The position numbers were made by a program, and so were the translations under genes. This document shows, piece by piece, positions 1 through 8,054 of a stretch of 35,263 nt of DNA (the first letter of the stretch is position 1; each line of letters begins with the position of its first letter). The notes under the pieces were generated by a model that was given only the letters and a program-made list of their open reading frames with translations, was not told the origin of the DNA and made no database searches. Location of the stretch: IMG/VR virus record IMGVR_UViG_3300043449_000601, positions 1-35,263 of that record; one strand, written 5' to 3'. Source of the DNA: a virus.

Positions 1-127
1 GCTCAGAACAACACGTTTGTCGACAGCAGCACCAACAACTTCACGATCACACGCACAGGTACGCCTACGCAGGGCAGCTTCAGTCCTTATGGGGATTTGT
101 GGAGTAACAACTTCAACGGAAGCACAG
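1..127. repeat. Left copy of 127-bp terminal repeat (circular closure)
   Basis: These bases are identical to 35137-35263. The repeat lies inside one open reading frame that continues in phase across the join. It is therefore best read as the overlap left when a circular contig is opened at an arbitrary point; 127 is also a common maximum k-mer length in short-read assemblers. It is not likely to be a physical terminal repeat. The unique genome is 35136 bp. Confidence 0.93.
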
Positions 128-1896
128 ACAGGCTAGGAATTTCGCACAATACTGCGCTTGACCTTTCCACAGGTTCTTGGACGATTGAAGGGTGGATGTA
201 CGTCACAAGCGGCACATATTACCGAACAATGGTGGCAAAGCGGGTGGCTTCTGGCGCCACTTGTGAATGGGAATTCGGCGTTTCAAACTCCAATACGCTT
301 TATTTTTACAGGACAGGAACAGCCGTTAACGGTTCAACTACTGTCCCGTCAAACACTTGGGTTCATGCCGCAGTTACTTATGATGGAACAAACCTTCGTA
401 TGTTCCAAAACGGAACTGTTGTTTACACTCAATCAGGACTGACAGCAGCTAGTGGTACTAACAACGTAACTGTTGGAAACTATGGAGCAAGTGGGGATCA
501 ACCTTGGTTTGGCTCGATCAGCAACCTGCGAGTCGTCAAAGGCACAGCCCTCTACACATCCGCATTCACACCATCCACAACACCTCTAACGGCTGTCTCT
601 GGCACATCGTTGCTGACCTGCCAAAGCAATCGCTTCCGTGACAACAGCAGCAACAACTTTGCTATTACCGTGACAGGCACTCCGTCTGTGCAGCGGTTCA
701 GCCCGTTTGATCCTGCTGCCAGTTACTCTGCTGCGACTTATGGCGGGAGTGGGTATTTCAACGGTAGCACGGACTATTTAACTTCGTCTGGCAGTACCGC
801 GACCGCTGTAAGCACAGGTGATTTTTGCGTTGAGCTTTTTACTTTTTACACATCGTATCCTGCTCAATACACCACCATTTTTTCAACCAAGCCTTCAAAC
901 CTGAACACCGCAACAGGATATGGTATTGGCGTCGAAAACGTGGGTAATATTTACAACTATTCAAACGCTTACATCACCAAATCTGCCAATAGCGTGTTTC
1001 AGCTTAACGTATGGAATCACGTTGTTTTTACCCGAAGTGGTACAACTGCCCGTTTGTTTTTGAACGGCGTTTTGGTCGCAACCGGAACCAACAGCCAAGA
1101 CTTTAGCAATCAAGCATTTTCAATCGGCTCACACGGCAACGGCGTTGAGAAGATGGCTGGCTATGTGTCCAACGTCAGAATGGTCAAAGGTTCCATACCA
1201 ACTGCCTATCAGACGTCCAGCACTACGGTGGGCGCTGTTATTTTCATACCCCCCACAGCACCAGTCACAGCCATCACAGGCACATCCCTACTGCTGAACT
1301 GTACCAACGCTGGCATCTACGATGCTGCTACGTTGAATGATCTGGTGACTGTGGGTGATGCCAAAGTGTCCACTGCTCAGGCTAAGTTTGGCAGTAGCTC
1401 GATGGCGTTTGATGGGACTGGGGATTACTTGAGTACGCCAACATCGCCAAGTATGAATTTTGGTACAGGCGACTTTACTGTTGAAGCGTGGGTGTACCCA
1501 ACTGCACTATCATCTGATTGGTTCATTAGTAGTGCTTCTGGCTCTGGTGGCTTTTTCTTTGGATTTTCGTCAACTACGATTGTTGGATATGGATGGGGAC
1601 GAGCTGGTGTTGCATGGGATTATCGTGTCGCATCAACTGCTACTGCAAATACTTGGCAGCACGTTGCTGTTACCAGAAGCGGCACAAGCATGAGATTATT
1701 TGTCAATGGTGTTCAACAAGGAACAACTCAAACAATCTCCACTGCGTACAACATGGGAGCAACCAGCACAACTATTGGAAGCCAAGGTGCAAACTACTAT
1801 TTGAATGGCTATCTTGACGATCTCCGAGTCACCAAAGGCTACGCTCGTTACACTGCCAACTTCACAACACCAACAGCACCATTCCCAACGAGGTAA
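1..1896 (+). CDS. Triple-LamG tail adhesin (3' part; gene continues from 35017)
   Basis: This is the distal part of a 671-residue protein whose start is at 35017; the frame runs unbroken through the join. It holds three concanavalin A/LamG-like jelly-roll domains, at about residues 73-237, 290-470 and 475-670. Each shows the usual pattern of FNGSTDYL near its start, a W.H(V/A) strand with T.DG or TRSGT, and a closing strand ending in (V/M)(V/T)KG. Linkers repeat a D.S.NNF.IT.TGTP motif. LamG domains bind glycans or proteins, so a receptor-binding role at the tail tip is inferred. It follows the collagen-like fibre gene and precedes a tail-fibre chaperone, which supports that role. Confidence 0.88.
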   Translation, partial: AQNNTFVDSSTNNFTITRTGTPTQGSFSPYGDLWSNNFNGSTDRLGISHNTALDLSTGSWTIEGWMYVTSGTYYRTMVAKRVASGATCEWEFGVSNSNTLYFYRTGTAVNGSTTVPSNTWVHAAVTYDGTNLRMFQNGTVVYTQSGLTAASGTNNVTVGNYGASGDQPWFGSISNLRVVKGTALYTSAFTPSTTPLTAVSGTSLLTCQSNRFRDNSSNNFAITVTGTPSVQRFSPFDPAASYSAATYGGSGYFNGSTDYLTSSGSTATAVSTGDFCVELFTFYTSYPAQYTTIFSTKPSNLNTATGYGIGVENVGNIYNYSNAYITKSANSVFQLNVWNHVVFTRSGTTARLFLNGVLVATGTNSQDFSNQAFSIGSHGNGVEKMAGYVSNVRMVKGSIPTAYQTSSTTVGAVIFIPPTAPVTAITGTSLLLNCTNAGIYDAATLNDLVTVGDAKVSTAQAKFGSSSMAFDGTGDYLSTPTSPSMNFGTGDFTVEAWVYPTALSSDWFISSASGSGGFFFGFSSTTIVGYGWGRAGVAWDYRVASTATANTWQHVAVTRSGTSMRLFVNGVQQGTTQTISTAYNMGATSTTIGSQGANYYLNGYLDDLRVTKGYARYTANFTTPTAPFPTR

Positions 1897-1899
1897 CAA

Positions 1900-2391
1900 A
1901 TGCTAATTGCAAAAATTGAAAACGGCGCTGTGGTCAATGTCGCAGATCACACCGCACTGCTGCCCGACACATCATTTGGCGCTGGTGGGCCTACACTTGC
2001 GCAGATCCAGGAACTTGGATTCGCGCAGGTGACGTTGTGGAAGCCTTATTTCCACGCATTCGAAAAGCTGGTTTCTTGCTCGCCGTACATTGAAGACGGC
2101 ATGGTTTACTGCGTGACTGTTGAGCCCTTGACAGCAGAGGAAATTCAAGCGCAAGACGATGCCATTGCATCTCAGGCCAGATCCGAACGAAACCAAAAAT
2201 TGACTGAATCCGACTGGACGCAGATCATTGACGCCAATCTGGATGAATCTGCGAAAATTCAGTGGCGCGAATACCGCCAGGCGCTTAGGGATTTGACCGG
2301 CCAAGTCGGATTCCCCCATGAAATCGTTTGGCCGACTAAGCCAGGCGCATCCGATCAACTCACAGGCATGGACACAATCAATGGCATTTGA
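1900..2391 (+). CDS. Tail fibre assembly chaperone-like protein
   Basis: The 163-residue protein starts at an ATG preceded by GAGG and three bases after the adhesin stop. Its C-terminal third carries RNQKLTESDWTQ, then WREYRQALRDLTGQ and a closing WPTKPG. This is the signature of the small phage tail assembly chaperones encoded next to fibre genes (Pfam Phage_tail_APC type). Such proteins help fold or attach fibres and are not normally in the virion. The N-terminal 100 residues (MLIAKIENG and following) look like the common fibre-chaperone leader. Position directly after the adhesin supports the call; the exact client is inferred. Confidence 0.72.
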   Translation: MLIAKIENGAVVNVADHTALLPDTSFGAGGPTLAQIQELGFAQVTLWKPYFHAFEKLVSCSPYIEDGMVYCVTVEPLTAEEIQAQDDAIASQARSERNQKLTESDWTQIIDANLDESAKIQWREYRQALRDLTGQVGFPHEIVWPTKPGASDQLTGMDTINGI

Positions 2392-3670
2392 TCTTTTTAA
2401 ACGATTCCGACCAGCCCCCGCGCTGGAGTTGAAGTCCGTCAGTTTGCCAGAGTTGTTGCTCACGATGAGCCGCACCGCGCCGCAATTCCAAAAGTGGGAC
2501 ACCGAAGTCGCCATTGAGCAAGGCCTCAAGGCATCGGCCATCTTTTATGCCTGCGTCAACCGCCGCGCCCAGTCCGTTGGACAGATCCCGTGGGTCGCAA
2601 AGAAAAAGCAACGCGATGGCACGATGATCGAAGCGCCAGACTCGCCACTGCAAAAGCTGATCGACAATCCGAACCCAGACTTCGCATGGGCCGAGATGAC
2701 CGAACTGATGAGCCAGCACATTGACCTGGCCGGAAACTCTTACTGGTCGATCATCCGCGCAGGCAACGCCAACGCACCAGTGGAAGTCTGGCCAGTGCTG
2801 CCCCAAGGCGTCAAGATCCAGCCAGGCAAAACCCGCCTCGTTGAGTTGTACCGCTACCAATACGGCGGCGTGACCAAAGACATCCAAGCGCAGGACATGG
2901 TGCACGTGAAGACGGTCAACCCCAACGACTTTTTGTTTGGCCTGCCGACGATCCAAGCCGCTGGTCGCGCCGTTGACGTTGACCGCGAGGCAAGCCAATG
3001 GCAACTCAACTCAATGCACAACCGAGGGATCAGCGATTACGCCATCGTCATTGACCCGGAGACGACCGCCGAGCAAATGAGCCGTCTGCGCGAGTTGCAC
3101 AAGGAAAAGCAAGCGAGCAGCAACAACGCCCGCGCACCTTTCTTCACGACCCGCGACATTAAGACGCTGAACCAGTCCGCCGTCGAGTTGGACTTTGTGA
3201 ATAGCCGCATGAAAGTCTGGGACGAAATCTGCTCGGCCATGGGCGTGCCGCCAGTCATGGTCGGCATCATGGAAAACGCCACGCTGGCTAACATCGAGAC
3301 AGCCCGTAAGATTTTCTGGGCCGACACGATTACGCCTTTGCTGCGCATGATCCGCTCGCAGCTTAACGGCCAACTGGCCGCACAGTTTGGCCCAGAGTGG
3401 TACATCGACTACGACCTGGGCGGCGTTGAGGCCTTGCGCGAGGACTACTCCAAAAAGCTGGACGAGGCCAAAAAGCTGTTCGACATGGGCGTGCCATTCA
3501 ACGTAATTAGCGAGTTGCTGAAACTTGGCGTTGAACCCATTGAGGGTGGAGACATCGGCTATCTGCAAGGCGGACTGCTGCCCGCCGGGTTTACCGCGGC
3601 TCAAGACAATCTGCAACTGTCCGGCTTGTCGCCCGAGTTGCTGAAAGCCATGGCCTACGGCAAAGAATGA
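2381..3670 (+). CDS. Portal protein (HK97 type)
   Basis: The 429-residue protein forms the dodecameric ring at the capsid vertex through which DNA enters and to which the connector binds. It matches the HK97/Phage_portal family in length and in features such as GLKASAIFYACVNRRAQ near the N-terminus, the NP(N)PDF...LMSQHIDLAGNSYW block and the C-terminal segment around GVPPVMVGIMENATLANIETA. The ATG at 2381 is preferred over an in-frame upstream start at 2318: it gives the usual MAFDLFKRF beginning and only an 11-base overlap with the chaperone gene. It is followed by the MuF-like gene with an ATGA overlap. Unusually, TerL is not immediately upstream. Confidence 0.95.
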   Translation: MAFDLFKRFRPAPALELKSVSLPELLLTMSRTAPQFQKWDTEVAIEQGLKASAIFYACVNRRAQSVGQIPWVAKKKQRDGTMIEAPDSPLQKLIDNPNPDFAWAEMTELMSQHIDLAGNSYWSIIRAGNANAPVEVWPVLPQGVKIQPGKTRLVELYRYQYGGVTKDIQAQDMVHVKTVNPNDFLFGLPTIQAAGRAVDVDREASQWQLNSMHNRGISDYAIVIDPETTAEQMSRLRELHKEKQASSNNARAPFFTTRDIKTLNQSAVELDFVNSRMKVWDEICSAMGVPPVMVGIMENATLANIETARKIFWADTITPLLRMIRSQLNGQLAAQFGPEWYIDYDLGGVEALREDYSKKLDEAKKLFDMGVPFNVISELLKLGVEPIEGGDIGYLQGGLLPAGFTAAQDNLQLSGLSPELLKAMAYGKE

Positions 3671-4449
3671 GCGCCATCAACCCATCAAACAAGCAACGCC
3701 AGCGGGCCATGGATGACGCCATCCAGTCACGCATGAGCGCCAAGTTTGAAAACCGCCTGCGCATTGAGCTTGCCAAGACCGTGCGCCAGGTGGCCGATGC
3801 CTACGAGAAGCGCGGCGAGCTTGCCATCTCGCAAGCCATTGACGATCGAAAACTGTCCACCGCTCAGGCATTTGCGACCAATTACCGCACGGTGGCCGCA
3901 TTTTTTGGAAAGCGTTTGCTCAAAGAGGCCAAGTCACACCCAGGCGCAGAAGTGACCAAGGCTGGCATCATGGACATCTTCAACGACGCGCTGGAAATGT
4001 TCATCACCGAATGGGTGGCCCGCCGTGTCACGCAGATCGACCGCACGACAGAAAACCAGATCCGCACTGTCATCCGAAATGGCCAAGCCGAGGGTTTGAG
4101 CGTGCCTGAGATCGGCAAGAACATCCGCGACTACGCCGCGCCCATGTCGGCGACCCGCGCCAACATCATTGCCCGCACTGAGACGCACACGGCCGCGAAC
4201 TACGGCGCACAGGAAGCCGCGCAACTGACCGGCCTGAAGATGCGCAAAGAGTGGGTGTCGGCGCAAGACGAGCGCACCAGGACAAGCCCTCCCGACGAGT
4301 TCGACCATGCCGAGGCCGATGGCCAGGTGGTGGACATGAACGAGGCATTTACCGTTAGTGGCGAGCAACTGATGTTCCCAGGCGACCCGGGCGCAAGCGC
4401 AGGCAACCTCATCAACTGCCGATGCGCCGTGGTCTATTTGACCGATTAA
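3667..4449 (+). CDS. Minor head protein, Mu F / SPP1 gp7-like
   Basis: The 260-residue protein follows the portal with an ATGA overlap. The family (Phage_Mu_F) places a few copies inside or near the portal and is needed for correct head assembly or DNA ejection. The recognisable part is C-terminal: RANIIARTETHTAANYGA, then W.SAQDERTR, D(H)AEADGQVVDMNEAFTVSGE, PGDPGASAGNLINCRC. The N-terminal 120 residues are charged and helical. No toxin or other extension follows the MuF domain, so this is the short form. It ends 50 bases before the protease start, in the only gap of the head module, which carries a promoter. Confidence 0.9.
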   Translation: MSAINPSNKQRQRAMDDAIQSRMSAKFENRLRIELAKTVRQVADAYEKRGELAISQAIDDRKLSTAQAFATNYRTVAAFFGKRLLKEAKSHPGAEVTKAGIMDIFNDALEMFITEWVARRVTQIDRTTENQIRTVIRNGQAEGLSVPEIGKNIRDYAAPMSATRANIIARTETHTAANYGAQEAAQLTGLKMRKEWVSAQDERTRTSPPDEFDHAEADGQVVDMNEAFTVSGEQLMFPGDPGASAGNLINCRCAVVYLTD

Positions 4450-4451
4450 AT

Positions 4452-4479
4452 TTGACACCCCAACGCCCAATGCGATAAT
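4452..4479 (+). promoter_or_regulatory. Sigma70-like promoter before the protease and capsid genes
   Basis: TTGACA (4452-4457) is a perfect -35. GATAAT (4474-4479) lies 16 bases downstream and has TGC just before it, as in extended -10 promoters. It sits in the short gap between the MuF-like and protease genes. Together with the terminator at 6422-6453 it would give a dedicated protease-capsid transcript on top of the late operon. This is seen in sequence only. Confidence 0.72.
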
Positions 4480-4499
4480 CCGCAAAAGTGAGGACTGAT

Positions 4500-5165
4500 A
4501 TGGAATTCAAAAGCCTGAAATTTGACGAGACGCTTATCAACACGGGCGAGCGCACGTTTGAGGGCTACGCTGCGTCTTACGGCAATGTGGACAGCGATGG
4601 TGACATCATCGAGCCAGGCGCTTTCACCAAGTCCATCAATGAGGGTTTTCCTGCGAACCGCATCAAGGTTTTGTGGCAGCACGAACCCGATGAGCCGATT
4701 GGTCGCCCCATTGAGATGCGCGAGGACTCCAAAGGTCTTTACGTCAAGGCACGCCTGAGCAATGTCGAAAAGGGCATTGAAGCAATGGAACTGATGCGCG
4801 ACGGCGTGATCGACCGCATGAGCGTTGGCTTCTCAATCCCACAGGGCAAGTCGTCCTACGGCGGCGATGGCATCCGCCACATCTATGAAGGCAAACTGTT
4901 TGAGTTTTCCTTGGTCACATGGCCCGCGAACGACCAGGCCATCATTACCGGCGTGAAAACGCTCAAAGATTTGCGGCAATTCGCAGAGGCGCACGACCTC
5001 AACGCGAAGGCCAAAAAAGAATTGCTGGACGAGTTGTTCGGCATTACGGCACTGTTGAAGGGTGAGCCGCTGCAAGGCACTCATTCCAAGGGACAGCCGC
5101 CATTGTCTGTCGATCAGGTCAAAAGCCTGATTGATTCCGCACTGGGCGATCTGGCCCGAATCTAA
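4500..5165 (+). CDS. Prohead maturation protease (HK97, S78 family)
   Basis: The 221-residue serine protease should cleave the capsid N-terminal scaffolding segment and itself during head maturation. It shows the family pattern: FEGYAASYGNVDSDGDII.PGAF near the N-terminus, LWQHEPDEPIG with the catalytic histidine, RMSVGFS with the nucleophile serine, and LFEFSLVTWPAN. The ATG at 4500 is chosen because GAGG lies six bases upstream; a GTG at 4488 would add only four residues. The C-terminal 60 residues are charged and likely disordered. The capsid gene follows 14 bases later. Confidence 0.94.
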   Translation: MEFKSLKFDETLINTGERTFEGYAASYGNVDSDGDIIEPGAFTKSINEGFPANRIKVLWQHEPDEPIGRPIEMREDSKGLYVKARLSNVEKGIEAMELMRDGVIDRMSVGFSIPQGKSSYGGDGIRHIYEGKLFEFSLVTWPANDQAIITGVKTLKDLRQFAEAHDLNAKAKKELLDELFGITALLKGEPLQGTHSKGQPPLSVDQVKSLIDSALGDLARI

Positions 5166-5179
5166 ACTTGGAGAAAATC

Positions 5180-6412
5180 ATGGAAATTGCAGAATTGAAA
5201 GGTCACTTGGACACCGTTAAGTCCGACATCACCGCCGCCGTTGCCAAGCGCGACAGCGAGATCAAGCAATACGGCGAAGCCACCGAGGCCACCCGCAAGG
5301 CTTTGACCGCCGCCACCGAGCGCCTGGACACCATCAAAGGCGACATGGACCGCATCGACGCTCGTGTCATCGAGATGGAAAAAGCTGCACAACGCCAATT
5401 CGGCGGCTCTGCTGAAGCCAAATCTCTGGGCCAGCAATTCGTCGAGTCTCAGCAGTACAAGTCTGCCGGATCTCGCGGCACAGACGCCGTGCGCGTCAAT
5501 AAGGCTTTGTCCAACTTGGCCGCTTCTGCTGGTGCTTTGGTGCAACCTCAGCGCCGCGCCGACGTGGTTATGCCCGCTCAGCGTACCGCCTTCATCCGCG
5601 ACCTGCTGACCAGCATCCCAACCTCGAGCAACGCCGTTGAAGTGATGCGCGAAAACGTGTTCACAAACAACAGCGCACCCCAGCAGCCTGGTTCCGCTTC
5701 CACCGCCATCGGCGCAGGCGAATTCCAAGCCAAAGCTGAGTCCAACCTGACTTACGAACTGGTGACCGTGCCCGTTCGTACGATGGCTCACTGGATCGCC
5801 GCCAGCCGTCAAGTGCTGACCGACGCTCCAATGCTCCAGCGTCTGGTTGACACCAAGCTGATGTACGGCCTGAATCTGCTGAGCGACACCCAGTTGCTCT
5901 ACGGCGCTGGCACAAACCAAAGCCTGACCGGCCTGATGGTTGATTCCGGCGTGTCCACCGTTGGCGAAATCGCTACCGGTACGACTGCCGCCAACCTGCC
6001 TGGCGCAATGTTGAACCACGTTCGTAAGGCAATCACCAAGTGCCAGACTTACGAGTACTACAACATCAACGGCCTGGTGGTGAACCCAATCGACTGGGAA
6101 ACCCTCGAAACCGCCAAGGGCAGCGACGGTCACTACATCTGGGTTACAGTGCCCAACGGTGGTGAGCAGCGTCTGTGGCGCGTTCCTGTCATCGTGTCCA
6201 ACGCGATGGCCCAGGGCGACTTCTTGTTGGGCGACTGGACCATGGGCGCAACGATCTATGATCGCGAGCAAATGGACATCCGTGTCAGCGAGTCGCACAG
6301 CGATTACTTCGTCAAGAACGGCGTCGCCATCTTGGCTGAAGAGCGCTATGGCTTTGGCATCGAACTGCCAAAAGCCTTCACCAAAGGCTCGTTTGACGTT
6401 GCCGCCTCTTAA
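5180..6412 (+). CDS. Major capsid protein (HK97 fold)
   Basis: The 410-residue protein starts at the ATG with GGAG seven bases upstream; a TTG at 5168 is less likely. Residues 1-65 are rich in A, E, K and D with heptad spacing and form the coiled-coil scaffold (delta) domain that the neighbouring protease should remove. The mature part has typical HK97 capsid features, for example PAQRTAFIRDLLTSIPTSSN, the E-loop region with NLTYELVTVPVRTMAHWI.ASRQ.L.D, DTQLLYGAGTNQSLTGL, and a C-terminal NGVAILAEERYGFG. It is followed by an intrinsic terminator, fitting high and separately controlled expression. Confidence 0.96.
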   Translation: MEIAELKGHLDTVKSDITAAVAKRDSEIKQYGEATEATRKALTAATERLDTIKGDMDRIDARVIEMEKAAQRQFGGSAEAKSLGQQFVESQQYKSAGSRGTDAVRVNKALSNLAASAGALVQPQRRADVVMPAQRTAFIRDLLTSIPTSSNAVEVMRENVFTNNSAPQQPGSASTAIGAGEFQAKAESNLTYELVTVPVRTMAHWIAASRQVLTDAPMLQRLVDTKLMYGLNLLSDTQLLYGAGTNQSLTGLMVDSGVSTVGEIATGTTAANLPGAMLNHVRKAITKCQTYEYYNINGLVVNPIDWETLETAKGSDGHYIWVTVPNGGEQRLWRVPVIVSNAMAQGDFLLGDWTMGATIYDREQMDIRVSESHSDYFVKNGVAILAEERYGFGIELPKAFTKGSFDVAAS

Positions 6413-6421
6413 TTGAGGATC

Positions 6422-6453
6422 GGGGTGGGCCACGGTGGCTCACCCCATTTTTT
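6422..6453 (+). terminator. Rho-independent terminator after the capsid gene
   Basis: GGGGTGGGCC (6422-6431) pairs with GGCTCACCCC (6437-6446), ten pairs including one G-T, with the loop ACGGT. Six T residues (6448-6453) follow after one A. It lies ten bases beyond the capsid stop and just before the next start at 6466, so some read-through is needed for the connector genes unless they have another promoter. Confidence 0.88.
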
Positions 6454-6465
6454 GAAAGTTTACTC

Positions 6466-6762
6466 ATGGCGTCTTACACTCTTAAAATGAATTGTCACCT
6501 TGGCCGCAAGGGCACGCAGATTGAGGCTGATGACAACATGGCGCGGCAACTCGCCGTCAACGGCGTGATTGATTTTGATCGCGCCGTGACAGTTACGCGC
6601 CAAGTTTCAAGCCTGGCTGGCGATGTGCAAACCGTGACGGAAGTCATTGAGCCGAAAGTTGAAAAAGTCAATGGCCCCGAGATCACCAAGGTGACCGGCC
6701 CCGATGAAACCAAACGCCGTGGCCGACCACGCAAGACCGATGCAAGCACTACCGCAGACTGA
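6466..6762 (+). CDS. Hypothetical protein between capsid and connector, AT-hook-like tail
   Basis: This is a 98-residue protein with no function that I can name. Residues 1-45 look like a small folded unit (YTLKMNCHLGRKGTQIEAD...). Residues 50-80 repeat short valine, threonine and glutamate segments (EVIEPKVEKVNGPEITKV). The end carries RRGRPRK, an AT-hook-like DNA-binding motif. Small proteins of this position and length are common between the capsid and gp6-type connector genes of siphophages. The 3' end overlaps the next gene. A role in head completion or DNA contact is inference from position and motif. Confidence 0.75.
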   Translation: MASYTLKMNCHLGRKGTQIEADDNMARQLAVNGVIDFDRAVTVTRQVSSLAGDVQTVTEVIEPKVEKVNGPEITKVTGPDETKRRGRPRKTDASTTAD

Positions 6763-7282
6763 GACAGTATCGCCCGTCACTGCTGCCGAATTGGCGGCGT
6801 TTCTGGGCGTTGACGCAACCGACCCATTGCTGGAAGGCTTGCTTGTTTCCGCTACGGATCTGACCATCCAATACATCAACCAAGACCTGGCCCGTCGCAA
6901 GTGGGTGCTGAAGATTGGCGACAACATCGGCGCAGAGGCTCAGCTTTCCCCTGCCCGCTACGAGTCCAACATCTTTGAGTTGCCATACACAGCCCTGGTG
7001 AGCGTGCTTTCCGTATCTAGCGCCTGCGCCGCTCTGAATTGGGAAGTCGTCAGCACCGGCCGACCCGCAAAGATCCGACTGGACGGCTGGGACGGCATCA
7101 CCGAAGTGACGATCACATACAACGCAGGCATGGCGTTCATCCCGGCGGCCATCAAGACTGGCATCATGATGCTGGCGGCGTTCATGTACGAGCACCGAGG
7201 CCAATGCGACGGCCACGACGCCATCAAACGCTCTGGCGCGGCCAACTTGCTGCGCCCCTACCGTGTCGAGGTGGTGATTTGA
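6704..7282 (+). CDS. Head-tail connector protein, gp6-like
   Basis: The product is up to 192 residues. It resembles the HK97 gp6 / phage_gp6 connector family, which forms the ring under the portal: an early ...PVTAAELAAFLGVDATD..LEGLLVSATDLTIQYINQDL... helical segment, a middle beta part, and a final helix FIPAAIKTGIMMLAAFMYEHRGQ. The start is uncertain. ATG 6704 has AAGGTGA upstream but overlaps the previous gene by 59 bases. ATG 6740 would shorten the protein by 12 residues and overlap by only 23, but has no clear ribosome site. Neighbours (capsid before, head-tail adaptor after) support the role. Confidence 0.85.
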   Translation: MKPNAVADHARPMQALPQTETVSPVTAAELAAFLGVDATDPLLEGLLVSATDLTIQYINQDLARRKWVLKIGDNIGAEAQLSPARYESNIFELPYTALVSVLSVSSACAALNWEVVSTGRPAKIRLDGWDGITEVTITYNAGMAFIPAAIKTGIMMLAAFMYEHRGQCDGHDAIKRSGAANLLRPYRVEVVI

Positions 7283-7617
7283 AGTGCTGCGACCTTTCCG
7301 CTGGCGCACTGCGTGAGCCGCTGACATTCCAGCGCCGCCAGCCGCAATCTGACGGCATGGGCGGCACCGACCTTGATTGGGTTGACCTGTTTCACACCAA
7401 AGCCGATGTGCGACCCTTGAGTGGCCGAGAGGCCTTGATGGGTATGCAGCGCGAGGCCAGCGTGTCGCACCGCATCTTCATTCGTTACCGCGAAGACCTG
7501 CTGCCGTCCGACCGCATCATCATGCGCACCAAGCCAATGCAGATCATCGCCATCATCAACGTGGAGATGCGCAATCGTTGGCTGGAGTTGCAGTGCTTGG
7601 AAGGGGTTGCAACATGA
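7279..7617 (+). CDS. Head-tail adaptor (Phage_H_T_join), TTG start
   Basis: The 112-residue protein belongs to the head-tail joining family (SPP1 gp16 / HK97 gp7-like stopper). It shows the family's order of short motifs: AGALREPLTFQRR, D..G.....W, DVRPLSGREAL, HRIFIRYREDLLPSDRI and IIAIINVEMRNRWLELQC. No ATG or GTG lies near the conserved N-terminus. TTG at 7279 has GAGG (7268-7271) seven bases upstream and overlaps the preceding stop, so a TTG start coupled to the connector gene is the best choice. It acts in the neck, closing the portal channel or joining the tail. Confidence 0.87.
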   Translation: MKCCDLSAGALREPLTFQRRQPQSDGMGGTDLDWVDLFHTKADVRPLSGREALMGMQREASVSHRIFIRYREDLLPSDRIIMRTKPMQIIAIINVEMRNRWLELQCLEGVAT

Positions 7618-8054
7618 AGGCCGTGCTCACCGGCGACAAGCAACTGATCGACAACATCCGCAAGTTTGGCGCGCAAGCCGACCAGGCGCTGTCCCAAATC
7701 GTCATGGCAACCGCGCAGAACATCCGCACGCGAGCCATTCGATCCATCCAGGGCGGGCCAAAGACCGGCAAGGCTTATGAGAAATACGCGCCGCGCCGCA
7801 CGCATCGCGCATCCGCGCCAGGCCAAGCGCCAGCCACCGACACGGGGCGGCTTGCATCATCAATCATGGCCGACATCACCGGCCTGACCGCAGAAGTATC
7901 AGCCAACGTGCAATACGCCGCGCCGCTCGAGTTTGGCACCGTCAACATGGAGGCGCGTCCGTTCCTTGAGCCAGCCCTTGAAGCCGAGCGCGAGAAATTC
8001 AACGCCCGCCTTATGAATCTTGCCAACGAGGCATCGAAGGGACTTGAGCCATGA
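7614..8054 (+). CDS. Tail completion protein, HK97 gp10-like
   Basis: The 146-residue protein starts at an ATGA overlap with the adaptor stop, with AAGGGG upstream. It fits the HK97_gp10 family: LTGDKQLIDNIRKFGAQAD..LSQIVMATAQNIRT near the start, an APGQAPATDTGRL motif in the middle and AAPLEFGTVNMEARPFLEPALE near the end. These proteins sit at the head-tail joint and terminate or complete the tail. It lies between the adaptor and the DUF3168 gene, the standard order. Confidence 0.9.
   Translation: MKAVLTGDKQLIDNIRKFGAQADQALSQIVMATAQNIRTRAIRSIQGGPKTGKAYEKYAPRRTHRASAPGQAPATDTGRLASSIMADITGLTAEVSANVQYAAPLEFGTVNMEARPFLEPALEAEREKFNARLMNLANEASKGLEP

Noticed and set aside
97-1896. Adhesin gene starting at TTG 97
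   Set aside because: The frame is open to base 1 and continues in phase from 35017, where an ATG overlaps the upstream stop.
1-2391. Diversity-generating retroelement acting on the adhesin
   Set aside because: No reverse transcriptase gene or template/variable repeat pair was found anywhere in the window.
3667-4449. MuF toxin fusion
   Set aside because: The protein ends right after the MuF domain, so there is no room for a C-terminal effector.
5162-6433. Long antisense frame (423 codons) opposite the capsid gene
   Set aside because: It mirrors the codon bias of the capsid gene, has no ribosome site or family signature, and the capsid assignment is certain.
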